A stretch of DNA of 10,771 bases from Clostridia bacterium (GTDB lineage: Bacteria; Bacillota; Clostridia; Lachnospirales; WQUN01), in the NCBI GenBank assembly GCA_025997155.1, contig BNUF01000078.1, positions 1 through 10,771 on the forward strand. Direction: 5' to 3'. This document shows, one piece after another, positions 6,884 through 10,771 of the stretch. Both the position numbers and the translations under genes were made by a program. Positions within the stretch are counted from its first letter, which is position 1, and each line of letters starts with the position of its first letter. Below the pieces are notes generated by a model. The model did no database searches. It was not told the origin of the DNA and saw only the letters and a program-made list of their open reading frames with translations.

Positions 6884-8593
6884 ATGGGCATTAAACGGAC
6901 AATTTTTTTCATACTGGTTATTTACTTGCTTGTGTCAGTGCCTGTTTACGGCGACGATACGATTTTTGGTAATGCTATTGACCGGATAAAGTCTGACTTT
7001 AAACTGGGTATGGAGGACTCTGAATTTTCAATTACCGAGAATAAACACGTTTATTTGCTTGTGGATGTTTCAAACTCCACGAGCAGTGTTAATGAAAGAT
7101 TTAAGGATTTTATCAAACAGTTGAAAAAACATGATTTTTTCAAGGAAAACGATAAAATAACTTATATCCCTTTTGCGGACGAGGTTTTATCTGGAAAGGA
7201 ACAGGATTACGTTTATCCTGGCGAGTTTGACGAGTTGCAATTGGAGATAGCGAAAGACAGAAAGGGTACTGATTTATATAAAGCCATTGAATTCGCAATG
7301 AGAGAAATAGGAAACGATACCGCGAATGACCCGTCTGAAAACTTGCCATCTATTATCCTTCTTCTAAGCGACCGAAAAGACACAAACGACAAAGGGGGAA
7401 ACCCTTATGTATCAGACGACTACAATAGGTATGAGTACTTTAACCTCGAATCTTCAATCTTTAAAAACCTTCAAGAAAAAAAGGGAGAGTTTGGATATAT
7501 ACCTACTTGGTTAGTATCTGAACCCAAAGGTACTGATACTGTCTCTAATTATGACTCTAATTCTGACTTGGACTCCGATAATTATTCAACTGCTGTTTAT
7601 CTTTCGGTGTGGTATCAAAAAACATATGGTACAATACATCGAACCACACAAAAAATCGACCAAGATACAATCAACAAGGTGTTTTTTAAGATAGAGCGAG
7701 ATGCGGGCGTCGATTACAAGTTTCATCTAGCCGCAAGTGAAGAAGGGCTGCGGAACAAGAACGACGAAAGAACGCTTTGGATGGGGGTGGATATTAAAGA
7801 TACAGATATGGAACACTCAGGCTTTCAGTATGCTATACCCCTAGAAAGAATTAAGGCTATTAAAGATTATAAGGCGAATATTGTAGACAACAAGATAAAT
7901 ATATATTACTATATTACGGCATTAGGCGAAGACGACAACTTAGATACCGATAATTTATATTATAGAAATTTCGAGATAGACGATTCTAAAATTTATACTC
8001 CGCAAGGTCAGATTTGGCTATTTTTTCAGAATCACTTTACAGAAACAGTCATTGGACTTCTTATGGTTATTGTATTTATAGCGATTAGGGCTATATTTTA
8101 TAATATTTCTTTTAAATATAAAGTAAAGATATATGAAATAATCGACAAATATAGCGGTATAGCTTTAGGAAATTTTGGAAACATTGTTGTTTTCAAAAAT
8201 AAACTGATTATTATAGATACTAATTTGGGTTTTAGCAAAAGAATTCGTATGCAATACACGGAGTCGACTTTAGACAAAGTTTTAATGAAGCCTTGTCGTC
8301 TATTTGAAACGGATTCTCCTAAACCCAGTCCCGAAGGGGAAATCGAAAGGGAAATTAAAATACGTAGGGGTAAGACAGATATCAATGTGTGCACCAATGT
8401 CAACGACACTTGGTTTAATTTAGAAATTAAGAATACTTTTTGGGGAATACTAAAAGCACAGTTAAACAGTGAAGGGTTTGAGAAGTTTACGAAAAGCACC
8501 AAAACACACGACGACCGCGAATCTAAGTCTTTATGCTATGTCAAATTAACGGCTAGGGATAACTACTTTGAGGTGTATCTTGAAAGGTTATAA
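6884..8593 (+). CDS. secreted, membrane-anchored vWA-domain protein (second copy)
   Basis: From ATG 6884 the protein has 569 residues. The frame is open upstream to an ATG at 6827, but the 6884 start gives a clean signal peptide (MGIKR, then a hydrophobic core ending near VYG, about 23). The vWA domain (about 53-180) has a full MIDAS set: D61-x-S63-x-S65 (DVSNS), T129 (in KGTDL) and D163 (in LLSDR). DKITYIPF at 90-97 is shared exactly with the preceding protein, and both later carry a strand like LTIWY/LSVWY, so the genes are paralogues. One membrane helix (about 387-406) leads to a cytoplasmic, beta-rich C-terminal domain of about 160 residues. The second half of the gene is strikingly AT-rich (27% GC over 7861-8220). 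It lies 16 bases after the first vWA gene and 3 before the motor gene. The ligand is unknown. Confidence 0.85.
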   Translation: MGIKRTIFFILVIYLLVSVPVYGDDTIFGNAIDRIKSDFKLGMEDSEFSITENKHVYLLVDVSNSTSSVNERFKDFIKQLKKHDFFKENDKITYIPFADEVLSGKEQDYVYPGEFDELQLEIAKDRKGTDLYKAIEFAMREIGNDTANDPSENLPSIILLLSDRKDTNDKGGNPYVSDDYNRYEYFNLESSIFKNLQEKKGEFGYIPTWLVSEPKGTDTVSNYDSNSDLDSDNYSTAVYLSVWYQKTYGTIHRTTQKIDQDTINKVFFKIERDAGVDYKFHLAASEEGLRNKNDERTLWMGVDIKDTDMEHSGFQYAIPLERIKAIKDYKANIVDNKINIYYYITALGEDDNLDTDNLYYRNFEIDDSKIYTPQGQIWLFFQNHFTETVIGLLMVIVFIAIRAIFYNISFKYKVKIYEIIDKYSGIALGNFGNIVVFKNKLIIIDTNLGFSKRIRMQYTESTLDKVLMKPCRLFETDSPKPSPEGEIEREIKIRRGKTDINVCTNVNDTWFNLEIKNTFWGILKAQLNSEGFEKFTKSTKTHDDRESKSLCYVKLTARDNYFEVYLERL

Positions 8594-8596
8594 GCT

Positions 8597-9826
8597 ATGG
8601 ATATTTTAGGAATGTGGAACACCATGACAAATTTTGGGAAATTGATATGCGTCGTTATAGGCGCGATTACGTTTATTTATTTTGTTTTGGCGGCGAATGT
8701 GCGTAGTTTTTACGCGGATTTGCGCAGAAGTGTCGAGACGGCAAGAAAAGGTAAACTGTCTTATGTTTCAGACATAATTGAAGATTTTGAGTACATTGCG
8801 GAATCGTCAAAGGTTGAGAACATAAATACAGATGCGATTGTGTGCAAACATTTACCGCCCAAAATAGAAAGGCGAGAGGCGAGTCTTGACAGCTTTCCGA
8901 CGATTGTGATTGTTTTGGGGATTTTGGGGACTTTCACGGGACTTGCGGAGGCGCTTCAAAATTTTAACCAACTCACTGAACAACGGGAAATCGCCCTAAT
9001 TCTCAGCAGGCTTAAAGTGCCGATAAGCAGTATGGGCACGGCTTTTATCACCAGTATCGCGGGAATCGTCGCCTCCCTTCTTATGAATGTTTTGGGTAAA
9101 ATAAGGTTTTGCGCATACGCAAGCGAGAGGGACAATTTTTTCAATGTCATACTTAACAAACTTGACAATGAGATACTGCCGTCATTTCGGAAGGATAACA
9201 ACGAAACAAAATTAGCGGAAGTATTTGAGCAGGCGATAAATACGCTTACGGACGTTATGCAAAAGGGCTTCGATAAGTTTCAAATGCTTGAGACTGTGAA
9301 CATTCAAATTAACGATACGGGAGAAAAACTTCAAAAGTCAATGAGTTCGCTTGAAAAGGGCGTTGCGAACTTTGAGAAAAGTATTTCGGTTTTTAACGAT
9401 TTGGCAAAACACCCATTCGGAGAAATCGAGGACTGTTTGAAAAATATGAATGCTATCCTCGCAGAAAACACCATTGCTACAAAGGAGCTTAACGAGAGAA
9501 TCGTCCCCGTTATCGGCGGACTTGTGAGCGCGTATGACGCAGTCGAGCAAACCCTTAAATCCCGCACACACGCGGAGCGGGAGAATATCGAGGCAATTGC
9601 CGACCTCAAAAACTCGGTACATATAATATCGACTGAACTGAATTTAATGTCCGACAAGTTTGCGACCGATGTCGGCCGAACGATTAGAGAACAGATTATG
9701 CGCGTCACAAAAGAGATTTCAAGCATTATGGGTGCGTCCATAAGCGACGTAAATATGAGAACCAAAGACCTTCAGATTATCGCCGACAAACTCAAGGAAC
9801 GTATTGAAGAAATAAGCGCGAAATAG
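8597..9826 (+). CDS. MotA/TolQ/ExbB-family ion-channel subunit with long tail (ZorA-like)
   Basis: This 409-residue inner-membrane protein is the probable stator or proton-channel half of a motor with the next gene. Hydrophobic helices lie at about 13-35, 100-120 and 146-168. The family signature is seen in helix 2 (GILGTFTGL, 108-116, after P101) and in helix 3 (MGTAFITSIAGIVASLL, 146-162), which is typical of MotA/TolQ/ExbB pore helices. Residues about 175-409 form a long, charged, heptad-like helical tail predicted to extend into the cytoplasm, a feature of ZorA proteins of Zorya systems and not of plain ExbB. The ribosome site AAAGG (8583-8587) lies inside the end of the preceding gene. 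The tail could contact the tubulin-like or zinc-ribbon protein; that is inference. Family assignment is firm and the precise role open. Confidence 0.88.
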   Translation: MDILGMWNTMTNFGKLICVVIGAITFIYFVLAANVRSFYADLRRSVETARKGKLSYVSDIIEDFEYIAESSKVENINTDAIVCKHLPPKIERREASLDSFPTIVIVLGILGTFTGLAEALQNFNQLTEQREIALILSRLKVPISSMGTAFITSIAGIVASLLMNVLGKIRFCAYASERDNFFNVILNKLDNEILPSFRKDNNETKLAEVFEQAINTLTDVMQKGFDKFQMLETVNIQINDTGEKLQKSMSSLEKGVANFEKSISVFNDLAKHPFGEIEDCLKNMNAILAENTIATKELNERIVPVIGGLVSAYDAVEQTLKSRTHAERENIEAIADLKNSVHIISTELNLMSDKFATDVGRTIREQIMRVTKEISSIMGASISDVNMRTKDLQIIADKLKERIEEISAK

Positions 9827-9835
9827 GGGGAGCGA

Positions 9836-10618
9836 ATGTATAAAAGGAGAAATAATAAACCAAAAGAAGATTTTTGGAAATCCTTCGCGGATTTGTTTAC
9901 AACACTATGTTTGGCGTTCTTTTTTGTGACGCTTATTGTCGTACTTACTAGCGCTAGCGCGTTGAGCGAGTTGCCGTCCATTGAGGAGTATGAGAATTAT
10001 GAAGAGAATCGTGTGCGGCTTGAGGAAGACAATAAAAAGCTTGAGGATAAACTTAAGGACTATCAGAATAAATTTGATAATATCGCAAAGACAAGGGCGG
10101 ATTTGTACGCAAACATAGAAAGTAATTTGAAACTTGTTTTGGGCGACAAGGTGAAAAGCAACGCAGGCAAGATCGACATTAACACCGACGTTTGGTTCGA
10201 CACAAACTCCGACAGCCTCACGGAAACAGGGATTCAGGAGGCAAACCTAATCGGCAAGGCGTTTATCAACCTTCTTGACGAAAACGAGAAACGGCTCGAC
10301 GGGCTTAAGATTGAGTTTATCGAAGTACGCGGGCATACCGATAACGTTGACACTGGCGAATATAACCGCTCGTTGTCTGTACGCCGCGCAACAAGTTTTG
10401 TGAATCAGATTTTCAGGACGAATGGTGTCGAGGATAACGTAAAGGAAGACAAGTACGCAAAATACTTCAAGGCATCTGGAATGTCCAAGTACGAGCCGAT
10501 TTCCGGGGATATATATTCACAGACCGACGCGGACAGAAGCCGCAATCGGCGCATTGAAATATACATACAAATGAACGACGCGGATATATACAATGAGATA
10601 ATCAAGTTGTATAAGTAA
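9836..10618 (+). CDS. MotB/OmpA-type motor partner (ZorB-like)
   Basis: This 260-residue protein pairs with the preceding channel subunit. After a short basic N-terminus, residues 13-42 form one membrane helix containing D19 in the motif SFADLFTTL, equivalent to the proton-carrying Asp of MotB and ZorB. A charged coiled coil follows at about 48-110, then an OmpA-type domain (about 125-247) with GHTDNV (166-171), NRSLSVRRA (177-185) and RNRRIEI (236-242). D169 and R184 lie 15 residues apart, matching the Asp and Arg known to hold diaminopimelate in Acinetobacter OmpA, so peptidoglycan binding is likely. A short ribosome spacing (GGGGAG, 9827-9832) precedes the ATG. It is the last gene of the operon. 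Confidence 0.92.
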   Translation: MYKRRNNKPKEDFWKSFADLFTTLCLAFFFVTLIVVLTSASALSELPSIEEYENYEENRVRLEEDNKKLEDKLKDYQNKFDNIAKTRADLYANIESNLKLVLGDKVKSNAGKIDINTDVWFDTNSDSLTETGIQEANLIGKAFINLLDENEKRLDGLKIEFIEVRGHTDNVDTGEYNRSLSVRRATSFVNQIFRTNGVEDNVKEDKYAKYFKASGMSKYEPISGDIYSQTDADRSRNRRIEIYIQMNDADIYNEIIKLYK

Positions 10619-10620
10619 GA

Positions 10621-10665
10621 GCCTGTTCAGTATCTCGCTTTTGTAGGATTTTCGAGCAGGTTTTT
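10621..10665 (+). terminator. probable rho-independent terminator of the operon
   Basis: CCTGTTC (10622-10628) pairs with GAGCAGG (10654-10660) through seven base pairs including one G-U, and five T follow (10661-10665). The 25-base loop is long and can form a small inner ATC/GAT stem. It begins two bases after the stop of the last gene, as expected for an operon end. It lies wholly within the left part of the inverted-repeat element, so the element may supply the terminator. Confidence 0.5.
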
Positions 10666-10678
10666 CGCCTTACAAGGA

Positions 10679-10722
10679 AGCGGCGACGACGCACACTCCT
10701 AAGCAGTTTGCTAGGAGCCGCT
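10679..10722. repeat. nested hairpin at the centre of the inverted-repeat element
   Basis: AGCGGC (10679-10684) pairs perfectly with GCCGCT (10717-10722). Inside, CTCCTA (10696-10701) pairs with TAGGAG (10712-10717) and GCA (10703-10705) with TGC (10709-10711), with one bulged A at 10702 and a GTT loop. G10717 can serve only one of the two stems at a time. There is no T run after it, so it is not a terminator itself. It forms the tip of the longer fold. Confidence 0.7.
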
Positions 10723-10771
10723 GACGCAGTACGGCGGAAAAGATGCCGAAAAGACCCAAAATGGAGATGCT

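Larger units (their letters stand above)
10619..10771. repeat. imperfect inverted-repeat element, MITE-like, cut by the window end
   Basis: Immediately after the last stop codon, the left arm (10629-10669) aligns to the reverse complement of the last 39 bases (10733-10771) with 29 identical columns of 41 and two one-base gaps. The outermost left bases GAGCCTGTTC (10619-10628) have no partner in the window because it ends there; the complete element should be about 163 bp. The centre adds a nested stem. It has no open frame. Terminal inverted repeats without a coding region suggest a MITE or other palindromic intergenic repeat, mobilised in trans if at all. Only one copy is visible, so mobility is inferred. 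A structured RNA is the alternative. Confidence 0.65.

Noticed and set aside
8098..8502. 134-codon minus-strand frame opposite the second vWA gene
   Set aside because: It falls in the AT-rich part of a well-supported + gene; its hydrophobic leucine and serine content is typical of shadows.
9331..9765. 144-codon minus-strand frame opposite the MotA-like tail
   Set aside because: It is a by-product of the codon bias of the real gene on +, with no domain and no plausible operon context.
8597..10618. A complete Zorya defence system
   Set aside because: Only the motor pair resembles Zorya; no ZorC, helicase or HNH nuclease gene is in the window.
10696..10717. Central hairpin as a second terminator or riboswitch
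   Set aside because: No T run follows it, no coding start lies downstream in the window, and it fits as the tip of the inverted-repeat element.

Overview
The window is one tightly packed, single-strand operon (all genes on +, gaps of 3 to 16 bases) that closes at a stem-loop element at about 10620. It encodes what looks like a membrane-spanning machine: a large tubulin/FtsZ-like protein, a zinc-ribbon protein with a probable beta-propeller, two secreted and membrane-anchored von Willebrand A (vWA) proteins, and a MotA/ExbB-like plus MotB/OmpA-like ion-motor pair. No nuclease, helicase, transposase, phage structural gene, tRNA, rRNA or CRISPR array was seen. The organism cannot be named from this sequence. 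Strong AAGGAGG-type ribosome sites, a TTG start and many AAA/TAT codons fit a Clostridia-like or spirochaete-like bacterium. The peptidoglycan-binding residues of the OmpA domain imply a peptidoglycan wall.

Layout: 2-193 is the tail of an upstream gene cut by the window edge. 208-504 encodes a 98-residue protein with three membrane helices. 520-3657 encodes the 1045-residue tubulin-like protein. 3673-5139 encodes three N-terminal zinc ribbons followed by a beta-rich, probably propeller, domain. 5152-6867 (TTG start) and 6884-8593 encode two paralogous vWA proteins, each with a signal peptide, an intact MIDAS metal site, a membrane helix and a cytoplasmic domain. 8597-9826 is a MotA/TolQ/ExbB-family stator subunit with a long coiled-coil-like tail, and 9836-10618 is its MotB-like partner with the membrane Asp and an OmpA-type domain. 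From 10619 to the window end there is an imperfect inverted-repeat element, probably MITE-like, whose first 45 bases can also act as the operon's terminator.

How the parts may work together (inference): the tubulin-like and zinc-ribbon proteins would sit in the cytoplasm, the two vWA domains and the OmpA domain outside the membrane, and the MotA/MotB-like pair would couple ion flow to mechanical work between the wall and the cytoplasmic tail. The combination recalls the tubulin_2/FtsZl-2 gene neighbourhoods described by Makarova and Koonin (2010), which pair a divergent tubulin with vWA and OmpA-family proteins and were proposed to remodel membranes. It also recalls the ZorAB motor of Zorya anti-phage systems. 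To my knowledge the function of this combination has not been established experimentally.
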